Origin: CAZEHS01 sp964424355
GTDB taxonomy: Bacteria > Bacillota > Clostridia > Peptostreptococcales > Acidaminobacteraceae
DNA length: 64,000 bases
Assembly: GCA_964424355.1 (NCBI GenBank)
Contig: CAYRIO010000001.1
Location: 248,001 to 312,000 of the forward strand
Direction: 5' to 3'
Positions within the stretch are counted from its first letter, which is position 1. Every line of letters begins with the position of its first letter. The position numbers were made by a program, and so were the translations under genes. A model generated the notes under the pieces. The model saw only the letters and a list, made by a program, of their open reading frames with translations. It was not told where the DNA came from and did not search any database. Positions 26,998 through 35,226 of this stretch are shown piece by piece.

Positions 26998-29455
26998 TGA
27001 CAGTCACCATCCTTTCATGAAGGGGAATACGGATCTCAAAAGTCGTTGCCGGGGTACTGCTGATCAGTCGGATTCGCCCGCGGAAAGAGCTCTCGATGAT
27101 GGCTCGGGCCATATAGAGGCCCAGGCCTGTTCCACCATCGGATTCTTTCGTTGAAAAATAGATGTCGAATATCCTGTCGGCATGTTCTGCGGGGATGCCA
27201 GGTCCTGAATCAGTAATGCGGATTACGGCCTCATTTCCTTCGGGCTGTCCTAAGACCGTGATGGTGCGATCAACGCCGAGAGGCGATATCTTTAAAGCAT
27301 CTACAGAGTTGGAGAGCAGGTTGAAGAGTACGTGGGAAAATTGATTTTCAAAACCAAACAAATGCGGCAGTGATGCACAGTCAATGTGAACCACGATCCC
27401 TGCAATCCGCAGGTGTTCATCCATCAGGCCCAGCACCACTTTCATGGCCTCTTCGATATGAAAGTACCTTTCCTCGTTCCGGGGGCTGGAAAAATAACGG
27501 AAGTCATCAATGGTTTCAGACATCTTCTCGATTAACATGTGGGCCTTCTTATAAGCTCCCTCGGTATAGTCGGGATCCAGTGCGCTTTCCTGAAGGTTTG
27601 AAAGGATCAGTCTGAGCGTATTCAAAGGCTGACGCCACTGGTGGGCAATGTTTCCAATCATTTCCCCCATGGCGGCCATCCTGGCTTGGTACCTGATCAG
27701 CGCCTCTTTGCGGTGGTTTTCCTCTAACTCATGGGTAAATAACCGTTCCAGTTCTAAATTGATATCCTCCAGTTTCATAGGAAGCTCAAAGGGCTTTACC
27801 TCTGAAGCACCGCCGGATTCCCCGATTTCTCTGGCTACCTGCCCAATGATTTTACGGAAACGCTCCTCGCTGCGACTGACGGCTTCAGCCTCCAGCACAT
27901 CCCGGGTGATATCCGTTACCATGCTCATGGTCAGGGTTGCATCCGCACTGGAATCCCAAATCTGGGTCAGCACCATCTTGCCATAGAAAAAGTTCCGATC
28001 GTCGGGTCCCTGGGGGCGCCGGAGATATTTTTTTTCCATGGAGTAGCTGGAGATTTGTCCATCCTTCAGGGCGCTCATCTGGGAGTGATCCATGCCGCTG
28101 CTTTCCGGGGAAATCAGTTCGTTGATGTTCATGGTGCACAGCTCCTCGGCACTGTAACCGGTCATGCGGCACCAGGATTCGTTCACGTGATAGATCCGGC
28201 CTTCGAAATCCGTCACGGTGATCCCCAGCACAGAACTGCGAACAATCGCTTCGTAACGGGCATTGCTAAGCACCAACTGCCGTTCTGTCAGCTGTCGCCC
28301 CTCAATTTCATGGCTCAGCAGGATGTTGCGTCGTTTCAGATACACCAGAAAGAAGAGTGTCAGCGCGGCCAAAAGTACCCCAAGCCCCATAACGATTGAA
28401 CGCTCTGTGTTCTGGAGCCGGTCTATGCGGATTTGATTGTAATCGAAGATCATGGCATTCAAATCCGGGACACGGTTGATGATGCCCAGGGTTTTCATGG
28501 TATCAGCCATCTTCCCCCAGCGGGAGGGGTTGATGTTCCCGATTTCAACAATGGGGTAGTGGGTCAGTTCCAGAACTTTTTCTGCTTGGAACCGATTGAA
28601 GGCTTTTAATTCGTACAAATTGTATTTTTCAGGATTTTGTCGGGCAATCATTTCCGCAATCCGGTCTGCTACCTCGACAGGATGTTCAAGCGCATAGCTC
28701 CAGCCCTGGATACTGGCTTTCCTAAACCGTTCAACCAGCTCGGGATCCTTCTGTGAGAGCTCGGCAGAGGTAAATAAAGTATCTCCATAGAAATCAATGC
28801 CGTATTCCGCAGGCTGGATCACCTTGAGGGGGATTTCTTTCTGCGAGGCCATGTATGAAATCTGCCCCAAGTATTCGGGAACCACTTGAAAGGTGCCGTC
28901 CGTGAGATCATCGATGGTGAAATCCCGGGTGATTTCGGTGAAATGGGGGGCATAGGGAGGAATTCCTTCGCTAAGGAAAAGGGCCTGCAGTTCAAAGTCC
29001 AGCAGGTCATTGGGACGGCGGGCAATGTTGAGCAGTGAAAGGTCATAAATAGAGTTCCCGGCCGTTTCGGGAAGGGTGCAGTATTCAACGGCGCTCCGCT
29101 GAAAGATGGATGCGACCAGCTCCAGTTTCTTGCCAGCATCCTGGGCAATCAGAAGGTTGGCTGCTCCAACCCCGAACTCTGCACGGTTTTGGGCAACCTC
29201 ATCCGTGGCATCCAAAACCATATCGCCATCAAAGGCAGAGCGAATCTCAACCTCGAGTCCTGCATCTTTGTAAAACCCCATCCACTGGGCCACATAGTAA
29301 CCCGCGAACTGAAACTGATGATCCCAGCGAAGCTGTAGGATCACCTGTTGGGCCGTGTTGTCCTCGGCAAAGCACCTGGCTGGCTGTATCAGACAGAGCA
29401 GCAGAAGGAAAAAACCGATGCATTTTCTCAGTTTTGAATAAGGCGTTACACTCAT
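26990..29455 (-). CDS. Sensor histidine kinase with SsuA/THI5-like sensor and PAS domain
   Basis: The roughly 821-residue kinase has a signal segment, then an NMT1/THI5-like solute-binding domain outside the membrane (about 35-300; VILQLRWDHQFQFAGYYVAQWMGFYKDAGLEVEI). A transmembrane helix follows (about 350-372), then a PAS domain (about 390-505) and a HisKA-like domain with the phospho-acceptor His in IAHQWRQPLNTL. The HATPase has ITDSGPGIP and GGTGLGLYMARAII. The THI5/SsuA fold binds pyrimidine precursors, sulfonates or similar compounds in transporters, so this sensor probably detects a related solute. The start is uncertain: ATG at 29455 has an AGAGGA site about 8 bases upstream, and an in-frame TTG at 29479 is possible. 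Confidence 0.85.
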   Translation of the reverse strand: MSVTPYSKLRKCIGFFLLLLCLIQPARCFAEDNTAQQVILQLRWDHQFQFAGYYVAQWMGFYKDAGLEVEIRSAFDGDMVLDATDEVAQNRAEFGVGAANLLIAQDAGKKLELVASIFQRSAVEYCTLPETAGNSIYDLSLLNIARRPNDLLDFELQALFLSEGIPPYAPHFTEITRDFTIDDLTDGTFQVVPEYLGQISYMASQKEIPLKVIQPAEYGIDFYGDTLFTSAELSQKDPELVERFRKASIQGWSYALEHPVEVADRIAEMIARQNPEKYNLYELKAFNRFQAEKVLELTHYPIVEIGNINPSRWGKMADTMKTLGIINRVPDLNAMIFDYNQIRIDRLQNTERSIVMGLGVLLAALTLFFLVYLKRRNILLSHEIEGRQLTERQLVLSNARYEAIVRSSVLGITVTDFEGRIYHVNESWCRMTGYSAEELCTMNINELISPESSGMDHSQMSALKDGQISSYSMEKKYLRRPQGPDDRNFFYGKMVLTQIWDSSADATLTMSMVTDITRDVLEAEAVSRSEERFRKIIGQVAREIGESGGASEVKPFELPMKLEDINLELERLFTHELEENHRKEALIRYQARMAAMGEMIGNIAHQWRQPLNTLRLILSNLQESALDPDYTEGAYKKAHMLIEKMSETIDDFRYFSSPRNEERYFHIEEAMKVVLGLMDEHLRIAGIVVHIDCASLPHLFGFENQFSHVLFNLLSNSVDALKISPLGVDRTITVLGQPEGNEAVIRITDSGPGIPAEHADRIFDIYFSTKESDGGTGLGLYMARAIIESSFRGRIRLISSTPATTFEIRIPLHERMVTVND

Positions 29456-29584
29456 GGTTTTCTTCCTCTTGTTAATCAACTTCCAGACGCATTATATGGA
29501 AGGCTGTTTTCTAAACTATATCATAGGGGTTCTCCGGATTGCTTTGTGAAGACAGCACACAACAGGATGGAGACACTTTAGATT

Positions 29585-29632
29585 AAAAATAAAAAATCCA
29601 AAGGCCAATCCGCACAGCGGTCGACCTTTGGA
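29585..29632 (-). terminator. Terminator after NCS2 permease gene
   Basis: On the minus strand TCCAAAGG and CCTTTGGA form an 8-bp stem with additional internal pairing (plus 29597-29604 and 29625-29632). TTTTTTATTTTT follows. Confidence 0.8.
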
Positions 29633-29651
29633 CTGAAGATTCGTTTTGTGA

Positions 29652-31061
29652 TCAGATTGCGGTTTCGTCGGCATGTGAAACGTCTTCAAAGGCCTCGGAT
29701 TTTGTCTTGCTCATGATTTCCTTATAATTGAAGAACAGGTTCAAAAGCAGAGCGGTGACCGAACCGGATACGATTCCGCTGCCGAAGAGGATTCTGAAAA
29801 GCTCCGGCATTTTTCCGAAAAGTGGCGTAACAACTGCGGCACCTACACCCATGCTGACTGCGCAAGCAACAATCAGCATATTGGAGGTCTTTGAAAAGTC
29901 CACGTGCTGCAGCATTTTAACGCCAGATGCCGCTACCATGCCGAACAGCGCTATCATGGCCCCGCCCAATACAGGGTTGGGAATGATAGTGGCCAGGGCC
30001 GCAAACTTAGGAAGCAGACCCAATCCCACCAGGATGAAACCGGCGGCGATGGTCACATAACGGCTTCTTATGCCTGTCAGTGCAACCAGTCCCACGTTCT
30101 GTGAGAAGGTCGTATAGGGGAAGGAGTTGAACACGCCGCCCAAGAGCTGTGCAATTCCCTCAGCTCGGATCCCTCGGCCGATATCGGCCTCAGAAATCTC
30201 CTTATCACAAACCTTGCCAAGACCGAAGAACACACCGGTGGACTCCACCATGGAGACCAGACCCACCAGACACATGGTGATGATGGGCCCGGCGCTGAAG
30301 GTAGGCATACCGAAGTAGAAGGGGGTTACCAGATGGAACCAGGAAGCCTGAGCCACCGGCTGAAGATTTGTGAGTCCCATGAGCAGGCCGGCGATCGTAC
30401 CGGCAATCAGTCCGAAGAGTACGGAGAGCGCATGCATGAAACCCTTGGTATATTTGTTCATCATGAGGATGAACACCAGCGTGAAGAGGGCCAGGGCCAG
30501 ATATTTAGGATCTCCGAAATCCTTTGCATATTGGTTCGTGCCATCAGGGTTTATACCGCCAAAAGCCCCAAATGCCCCGGCGCCGCAATTGTTAATACCC
30601 ACGGTGATGAGAGAGAGGCCGATGATCAGAACAACGGAGCCAGTTACCACCGGCGGGAAGAAGCGAACAAGCTTACCGAAGAAGAAGGATGCAAAAAGAA
30701 CGAAAAGTCCAGATGCGATAATTGCCCCATAGATATCTGTGATGCCTCCTGCGCCGAATCCAATGGAGATCATAGGACCAACCGCAGTGAAAGCACAGCC
30801 AAGGATGACCGGCAGTTTGATCCCGATGGTTTTTCCAAAACCCAAGGTTTGTACAAGCGTTGCAATACCACAGGTGAATAAGTCTGCAGCAACCAGGAAA
30901 GTCATTTGCTCAGGGGTGAATTTCAGGGCGCCGCCGACAATGATCGGGACGATGATGGCGCCCGCATACATTGCAAGAACATGCTGAAGACCCAATGGGA
31001 CAAGCTTTGAAAGGGGCAATTTTTCCTCAATCAAATCTACTTTCTTTAAATTGGTTTCCAA
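29652..31061 (-). CDS. NCS2 family nucleobase permease (xanthine/uracil type)
   Basis: The 469-residue membrane protein has the 12-14 helices of the NCS2 family and the signature NVGLVALTGIRSRYVTIAAG. That motif is closer to purine (xanthine/urate) permeases than to UraA, which has a different TM10 sequence. It imports a nucleobase with a cation. I assign a TTG start at 31061 because a near-perfect AAAGGAGG sits 7 bases upstream and translation then begins at LETNLKKVDLIEEKL. An ATG at 31109 is in frame but has a poorer site. The gene has its own terminator and a long leader with a small frame and a strong hairpin. Confidence 0.85.
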   Translation of the reverse strand: METNLKKVDLIEEKLPLSKLVPLGLQHVLAMYAGAIIVPIIVGGALKFTPEQMTFLVAADLFTCGIATLVQTLGFGKTIGIKLPVILGCAFTAVGPMISIGFGAGGITDIYGAIIASGLFVLFASFFFGKLVRFFPPVVTGSVVLIIGLSLITVGINNCGAGAFGAFGGINPDGTNQYAKDFGDPKYLALALFTLVFILMMNKYTKGFMHALSVLFGLIAGTIAGLLMGLTNLQPVAQASWFHLVTPFYFGMPTFSAGPIITMCLVGLVSMVESTGVFFGLGKVCDKEISEADIGRGIRAEGIAQLLGGVFNSFPYTTFSQNVGLVALTGIRSRYVTIAAGFILVGLGLLPKFAALATIIPNPVLGGAMIALFGMVAASGVKMLQHVDFSKTSNMLIVACAVSMGVGAAVVTPLFGKMPELFRILFGSGIVSGSVTALLLNLFFNYKEIMSKTKSEAFEDVSHADETAI

Positions 31062-31161
31062 TGTACTTCCTCCTTTGTGTGTTTCGTTCTGCTTTTTTGC
31101 TCTTTTCATTCAATTCCCCGTGTAATGTCGCCCCCTTCTTACTTTCCCGTTCAGGACGGGA

Positions 31162-31216
31162 TTGGAATAATAAAAGGCCGGCAAACAAAGGGTATGTTAA
31201 CCCTTGATTGCCGGCC
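31162..31216 (-). terminator. Terminator/attenuator hairpin in permease leader
   Basis: GGCCGGCAA and TTGCCGGCC arms (31176-31184 and 31208-31216) and an inner AAGGGT/ACCCTT stem form a very stable hairpin. On the minus strand it is followed by TTTTATTATT. It lies about 100 bases before the permease start and downstream of the candidate leader promoter, so transcription into the permease must read through it. Confidence 0.7.
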
Positions 31217-31310
31217 TGCTGAAGCCTGAATGAAATTCATCTTCGTGATTGCCAGTGAACGTATGCAATTGATCCAGGGGTCTTCCCAAAACCGTCAGTC
31301 TGGCGAGCAT
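31197..31310 (-). CDS. Candidate 37-residue leader peptide upstream of the permease
   Basis: A small frame starts at ATG 31310, with GGAAG about 7 bases upstream, and ends at a TAA located inside the terminator hairpin at 31162-31216. The peptide begins MLARLTVLGRPLDQL and ends FSRPAIKG. It has no recognisable domain and no run of a single regulatory codon. Its position is typical of a leader peptide whose translation would change folding of the following hairpin, but it could also be a chance frame. Confidence 0.35.
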   Translation of the reverse strand: MLARLTVLGRPLDQLHTFTGNHEDEFHSGFSRPAIKG

Positions 31311-31362
31311 GGTGTGCTTCCGTTCTGCTGTAGGATTCTGGGTAAATTGACCACTTGGATGC

Positions 31363-31391
31363 AGTCTATCATGGAAAGGGAATACTGACAA
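31363..31391 (-). promoter_or_regulatory. Candidate promoter of permease leader
   Basis: TTGTCA, a 17-base spacer and TAGACT on the minus strand give a moderate sigma-70 match. It would start a transcript about 45 bases before the small leader frame and roughly 295 bases before the permease start codon. Confidence 0.45.
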
Positions 31392-31625
31392 TTTGTAAAA
31401 ATACACAAGAGTTCGAGTTGAAAAAAACGTTTTCCGGAATTCTTGTTTTGCATCGGATTTTCTGGATAAGAAGCCGAAACCCGTTGCAAAAGCATGAGAT
31501 ATAGCGATGAATAGCCTGAATGTGCACCGTTGAGCAAAGAAAGTGACTGGGGCATCCGGAGAAAACGGATGAAGTCCCTTTTTAATGGAAGTGTACATGC
31601 CGAAAGCCTAATTTCTAAATATGCA

Positions 31626-31649
31626 TAACAGGAATACGTATTCCTGTTA
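31626..31649. promoter_or_regulatory. 24-bp perfect palindrome, possible operator
   Basis: TAACAGGAATAC and GTATTCCTGTTA form two exact 12-base arms with no spacer. The site lies between divergent transcripts, 130 bases before the YitT start. No U tract follows in a useful position, so an operator is more likely than a terminator. The binding protein is unknown. Confidence 0.5.
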
Positions 31650-31779
31650 AAATGGCTGCGTAGATAAACTTATGATCAAAATTAACCTAATATTAATAGA
31701 AATGAATTCCAACATATGTTACAATGAATCATGTAGAACTACACTAAACGGATCAAAATACCAATGAAAAGGAAGAAAC

Positions 31780-32679
31780 ATGAAAAAAAAGAAAAGCAAA
31801 CTCAAGCGTTACCTGATTGATGCCATCTACATCCTGACGGGGAGTTCACTGCTCGCGTTCGGCATCACGGTCATCCTCAAACCAAACAGTCTGATCACCG
31901 GTGGAACCACTGGTTTCGCTATTGTGTTGGAAAAAATCACCGGGATTGATTTCACGCTGCTGTACTATGCAGTCTCCTTAACCATCGTTCTGATTACCTG
32001 GCTGGTGCTGGGGAAGGCGGAAGCCAAGAAAATCATTGTGCTGTCCATCACATTCCCAACAGTCCTGGTCCTGTTCAGCAAGCTTTTTCCAGGAGAAGCC
32101 TACAACCTCACCAAAGGGGATATGTTCCTCTCTTCCATCTATTACGGAATTTTGGCAGGTCTCGGCGTAGGTCTTTTCCTGAAACGGGGTTATTCCTCCG
32201 GGGGAACGGATTCCATTGCCAAGATGCTGCACCGGAAGCTATTCCCGTTTATCTCCATCAGCCAAATCTTAGCGGCACTGGATCTGGTGGTCATCACCAT
32301 GTCCATCTATGTCTTTGATATCCGCACGGCACTGTATGCCGTCCTGACTCAGCTGGTTTTCATGAAAGCGGTTGAAGTGGTCCTGTATGGATTCTCGGTA
32401 ACCCTTGTTAAAATGGATATCCTCAGCGTAGAAGAGGAAACCATTGAGAAGTACATCCTGAATGAAATCCGGCGCGGAATCTCCAAATACAACATCATCG
32501 GCGGCTATTCCAACCTGGCTCGGGTGAAGTTGATCACCATTTGCTCCCAGCGCGAGTCCATGTTGATCCGTCAGCGGATTGCTGAAGTGGATCAGGACGC
32601 TTTCGTATGTGTATCCCCGGTGGTTTCGGTCTGGGGTAAAGGGACGGATTTTGACAGCCTTATTGATGAACACCGGTAA
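31780..32679 (+). CDS. YitT family membrane protein
   Basis: The 299-residue protein has about five to six transmembrane helices in its first 190 residues (ILTGSSLLAFGITVILKPNSLITGGTTGFAIVLEKITGI is the family's characteristic start). A C-terminal cytoplasmic DUF2179 domain follows (about 210-290; ISKYNIIGGYSNLARVKLITICSQRE). The glycine-rich GYSSGGTDSIAKML loop is intact. The molecular function of YitT proteins is not settled. The start has AAAAGGAAG upstream, and an extended -10 promoter lies 55 bases before it. Confidence 0.88.
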   Translation: MKKKKSKLKRYLIDAIYILTGSSLLAFGITVILKPNSLITGGTTGFAIVLEKITGIDFTLLYYAVSLTIVLITWLVLGKAEAKKIIVLSITFPTVLVLFSKLFPGEAYNLTKGDMFLSSIYYGILAGLGVGLFLKRGYSSGGTDSIAKMLHRKLFPFISISQILAALDLVVITMSIYVFDIRTALYAVLTQLVFMKAVEVVLYGFSVTLVKMDILSVEEETIEKYILNEIRRGISKYNIIGGYSNLARVKLITICSQRESMLIRQRIAEVDQDAFVCVSPVVSVWGKGTDFDSLIDEHR

Positions 32680-32704
32680 ATAAGGTCATTCCCAACAACT
32701 GTTC

Positions 32705-32754
32705 TTTCCTAACAAACCCTCATGTTAATCACGGGGGTTTGTGTTCGTTAGGAA
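32705..32754 (+). terminator. Possible terminator hairpin after yitT-like gene
   Basis: TTCCTAAC and GTTAGGAA form an outer stem and AAACCC/GGGTTT an inner stem around a short AT loop. There is no long T-run, so this may be a weak terminator or a processing hairpin. Confidence 0.45.
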
Positions 32755-32815
32755 GGGATATGGTATCATAGAGGGGAGCCTGTGCTCCCGCACGGCGAGA
32801 TGGAGGATGGAACGG

Positions 32816-33664
32816 ATGAAATTCACTGGAAAAAACCTGATTTGCCCGATCTGCAAAAGTGGATTGAAACCCATAGAAGCACTGAATGCCTGTCAATGTA
32901 TGAACCACCATTCCTTCGACATCGCACGCCAGGGCTATGTAAATCTGTTGCCCAGCAACCAAAAGAACAGCAAAGCCCCCGGTGATTCAAAGGACATGGT
33001 GCAGGCTCGCAGGGAATTTCTTGCCAAGGGGCATTATGAGCCGCTGTCGGATCGGATCAACCAACAGGTACTCCACCATATCAGTCATGCTGAAGGGGAC
33101 GATGCCACGCTGCTGGATATCGGCTGCGGCGAAGGCTATTACCTGTCCCGGCTGACCGATCTGACGGCCGAACAGGGGATCGCTCTGGACCTGTACGGCA
33201 TGGATATCTCCAAGGACGCTGTAAAAGCTGCCACTACGGCTGTTAAGGCTGGAACGTTTCTGGTGGGGAACAGTCATCATATCCCTCTGAAAGGGAGGTC
33301 TTTTGACTGCATCCTTTCGGTATTCAGTCCCATTGCCAGCGCAGAGGTAGCTCGGCTGCTGAGAACAACGGGCATCTTCATCCGGGTGCTTCCTGGGCCG
33401 GCTCATCTGCTGCAGATGCGGCAGATCATCTATCCGGAGGTGATTCTCAGTCCGGAGCCCGCGGAGCATTACCCGGAGCTGACGTTGTTTGAATCGGTGC
33501 CCGTGGCATACGCTATCAAATTGAACACAGAGGAACTGGCGTCTCTTGTCAAAATGACCCCCCATTACTGGAAGACAACGAAGGCGGATAAAGCCAGTCT
33601 GAATACTATCGATGAATTGACTGTAACTGTTGATATGCGGATTCTCGTGTATGCTCTAAAATAA
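32816..33664 (+). CDS. RlmA-like 23S rRNA (guanine) methyltransferase
   Basis: The 282-residue protein begins with the RlmA zinc-binding module (CPICKSGL, then CQCMNHHSFDIARQGYVNLLPS). A Rossmann methyltransferase domain follows with SAM motif I LLDIGCGEGYYLSRL (about 100-114) and the FDCILSVFSPI motif. RlmA enzymes methylate N1 of guanine in helix 35 of 23S rRNA (G745 or G748), and some members confer tylosin or mycinamicin tolerance. The start at 32816 has GGAGG about 9 bases upstream; an in-frame ATG at 32807 is too close to that site. The next gene follows 11 bases after the stop. Confidence 0.85.
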   Translation: MKFTGKNLICPICKSGLKPIEALNACQCMNHHSFDIARQGYVNLLPSNQKNSKAPGDSKDMVQARREFLAKGHYEPLSDRINQQVLHHISHAEGDDATLLDIGCGEGYYLSRLTDLTAEQGIALDLYGMDISKDAVKAATTAVKAGTFLVGNSHHIPLKGRSFDCILSVFSPIASAEVARLLRTTGIFIRVLPGPAHLLQMRQIIYPEVILSPEPAEHYPELTLFESVPVAYAIKLNTEELASLVKMTPHYWKTTKADKASLNTIDELTVTVDMRILVYALK

Positions 33665-33675
33665 GGAGGCCCACC

Positions 33676-34374
33676 ATGTTCAACGGATTCAAGCCTGAAA
33701 CCCTCATGTTCCTCGATCAATTGGGGATCAACAACTCCAGAGGCTGGTTCGAGGCCCACAAGGACGATTATATCGACTATCTGAAAAGGCCGTTCCTTGA
33801 ACTGGTTGAAGCACTGACGCCTACAATGAATGAAATTGATCCGGGTCTGGATACGGACCCCAAGCGCTGTGTGGCCCGAATCAATCGGGATATCCGGTTT
33901 ACAGCGGATAAAAGTCCCTACCGGACCAATCTGTGGCTGGCCTTCAAGCGGAACGTGCCGGACTGGAAAGAGGAGCCTGCGTTCTTTTTCGAAATATTCC
34001 CGGATCATTTCCGCTTCGGCATGGGTTTCTTCATCACTCCCAGACCGGTCATCGAACTGATCCGCACGGCAGTTGTCGGCCGGGAAAAAACCTTCATAGA
34101 ACTTCACGAACAGTATCTGAAACAGGAGCTTTATGTTCTGGCGGGCGAAAAATATAAGAAGATCATCACCCCCGATCTGACGCCGGATCTGCAGGAGTGG
34201 AACCAGCGCAAAGAATTCTTCTTCATGGCGGATTGCCCATCAGATGACCGGCTCATGGGGCCAGAACTGGTCGATCAGCTGTCAGAAGATTTCAAGAAAC
34301 TGGTCCCCTGGTATGAGTACTTCAAAAACCTGACAGAAATAAGCCGGATATCAGAGGGCAAACAGCACCGATAG
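33676..34374 (+). CDS. DUF2461 family protein
   Basis: The 232-residue protein matches the DUF2461/TIGR02453 family. It has FLDQLGINNSRGWFEAHKDDYIDYLKRPFLELV at the N terminus, then ARINRDIRFTADKSPYRTNLWLAF, and a C-terminal LYVLAGEKYKK region. The family's function is unknown; it is widespread as a single soluble domain. It has an AAGGAGG site and lies close behind the RlmA-like gene, so the two are probably cotranscribed. Confidence 0.85.
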   Translation: MFNGFKPETLMFLDQLGINNSRGWFEAHKDDYIDYLKRPFLELVEALTPTMNEIDPGLDTDPKRCVARINRDIRFTADKSPYRTNLWLAFKRNVPDWKEEPAFFFEIFPDHFRFGMGFFITPRPVIELIRTAVVGREKTFIELHEQYLKQELYVLAGEKYKKIITPDLTPDLQEWNQRKEFFFMADCPSDDRLMGPELVDQLSEDFKKLVPWYEYFKNLTEISRISEGKQHR

Positions 34375-34426
34375 AGGAGCGTTTCCCCCTGAAAATGCGA
34401 CAAACTACATCTATTTGGAGGTTTAC

Positions 34427-34963
34427 ATGATCCGCACATCCGCATTCGTAGCAACCAGCGTTGATGGCTATATCGCCCGTGAAGACGGGAATCTCGACTG
34501 GCTTGACCACTATTCCGCCATCGCTGCCGACGACAGCAGTTATCGGGAATTTGTCAGCAACATCGATGTCATCGTCATGGGGAGAAACACCTTTGAAAAA
34601 TTGCTGACCTTCGATTTTTGGCCCTACGAGGGGACACCGGTGAAGGTGATGAGCAGCACGTTGAAAGATTTGCCTGCCAGCCTGCAAGAAAAGGTGGAGA
34701 TTGTCACCTGTACCCCGAAGGAACTGCTTAAGCAGCTGGACGAGAAGTCCTTCCGCCATGCCTATATCGATGGGGGCAAAACCATTCAGAGCTTTCTGCG
34801 AGAGGGTGCTCTGGATGAACTGATCCTAACCCGGATCCAGATCCTGTTGGGGAAAGGAATACCGCTCTTCGGTCCCCTGGACCAGGACATTCACCTGAAA
34901 CTGATCAAATCCAAGAACCTTCCCTGGGGCTTTGTACAAAGCCACTATAAGGTGTTGAAGTGA
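34427..34963 (+). CDS. Dihydrofolate reductase-like (RibD C-terminal family) protein
   Basis: The 178-residue protein has the RibD_C/DHFR-like fold. IRTSAFVATSVDGYIARED is the opening strand and substrate loop, VIVMGRNTFEKLL the NADPH-binding turn, and AYIDGGKTIQSFLREGALDELILTRI the C-terminal signature. Such YyaP/YwjB-type proteins are NADPH-dependent reductases of unknown substrate and are not thought to replace the housekeeping enzyme. ATG at 34427 is chosen for the GGAGG 5 bases upstream. Confidence 0.85.
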   Translation: MIRTSAFVATSVDGYIAREDGNLDWLDHYSAIAADDSSYREFVSNIDVIVMGRNTFEKLLTFDFWPYEGTPVKVMSSTLKDLPASLQEKVEIVTCTPKELLKQLDEKSFRHAYIDGGKTIQSFLREGALDELILTRIQILLGKGIPLFGPLDQDIHLKLIKSKNLPWGFVQSHYKVLK

Positions 34964-34971
34964 TTGAAACC

Positions 34972-35000
34972 TTGACCGGGCCTTGTGAATAGGATATACT
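34972..35000 (+). promoter_or_regulatory. Promoter of the T-box/hisS transcript
   Basis: TTGACC and TATACT are separated by 17 bases, just after the reductase stop codon. Transcription would begin at about 35007, at the 5' edge of the T-box leader. Confidence 0.8.
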
Positions 35001-35006
35001 GCTATA

Positions 35007-35193
35007 AATGAATCGTACACGTTGGGAAGAGTAGTGCAGTGGTTACCTGCAGCGAATCGGGGGAAGTGGAAGCCCGGTGGAAGACCTTGTATGAAGACAC
35101 CCTGATACGCGTGAAAAAGAAGAGTGGGCTTAGCCAAGTAGGGTGGTACCGCGGATGAAAATCCGTCCCTATGTTGGCCAAAGCCTTTTTTTG
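35007..35193 (+). promoter_or_regulatory. T-box riboswitch upstream of hisS-aspS, specifier region GACAC
   Basis: The leader contains the invariant T-box sequence AGGGTGGTACCGCG (35140-35153). It also has a Stem I with an AGTA/GAA loop-E motif, a CTGAT turn, and the GGAAGTGGAAGCCCG distal segment common in T-boxes. A long competing terminator follows: GGCTTAGCCAA, TAGGG and CGGAT pair with ATCCG, CCCTA, TTGGC and AAGCC, then seven T (35186-35192). Directly after the GAA of loop E the sequence is GAC-A-C (35096-35100). GAC is an Asp codon followed by the usual purine, and the overlapping CAC is a His codon. Uncharged tRNA would stabilise the antiterminator and switch on hisS, and probably aspS. 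Confidence 0.9.
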
Positions 35194-35226
35194 TTATCTA
35201 TAAACCCATTCAAAGGAGGACCTCCC

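Larger units (their letters stand above)
31311..31779. other. Intergenic region between permease leader and yitT-like gene
   Basis: This 469-base stretch has no supported gene. It holds a minus-strand promoter candidate for the permease leader (TTGTCA at 31386-31391 and TAGACT at 31363-31368, spacer 17). It also holds a 24-bp perfect palindrome at 31626-31649, and a plus-strand extended -10 (TGT-TACAAT, 31717-31725) for the YitT gene. A longer minus-strand frame covering much of the region lacks a ribosome site and is not called. Confidence 0.6.

Noticed and set aside
31062..31400. Guanine, xanthine or PyrR-type riboswitch upstream of the permease
   Set aside because: None of the conserved aptamer or PyrR-binding sequences could be found. 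Only a terminator and a small frame are visible.
31197..31598. A 133-codon minus-strand protein gene in the permease leader region
   Set aside because: It has no ribosome site at its upstream starts and no domain. Only its last 37 codons, with their own ATG and site, are kept as a leader-peptide candidate.
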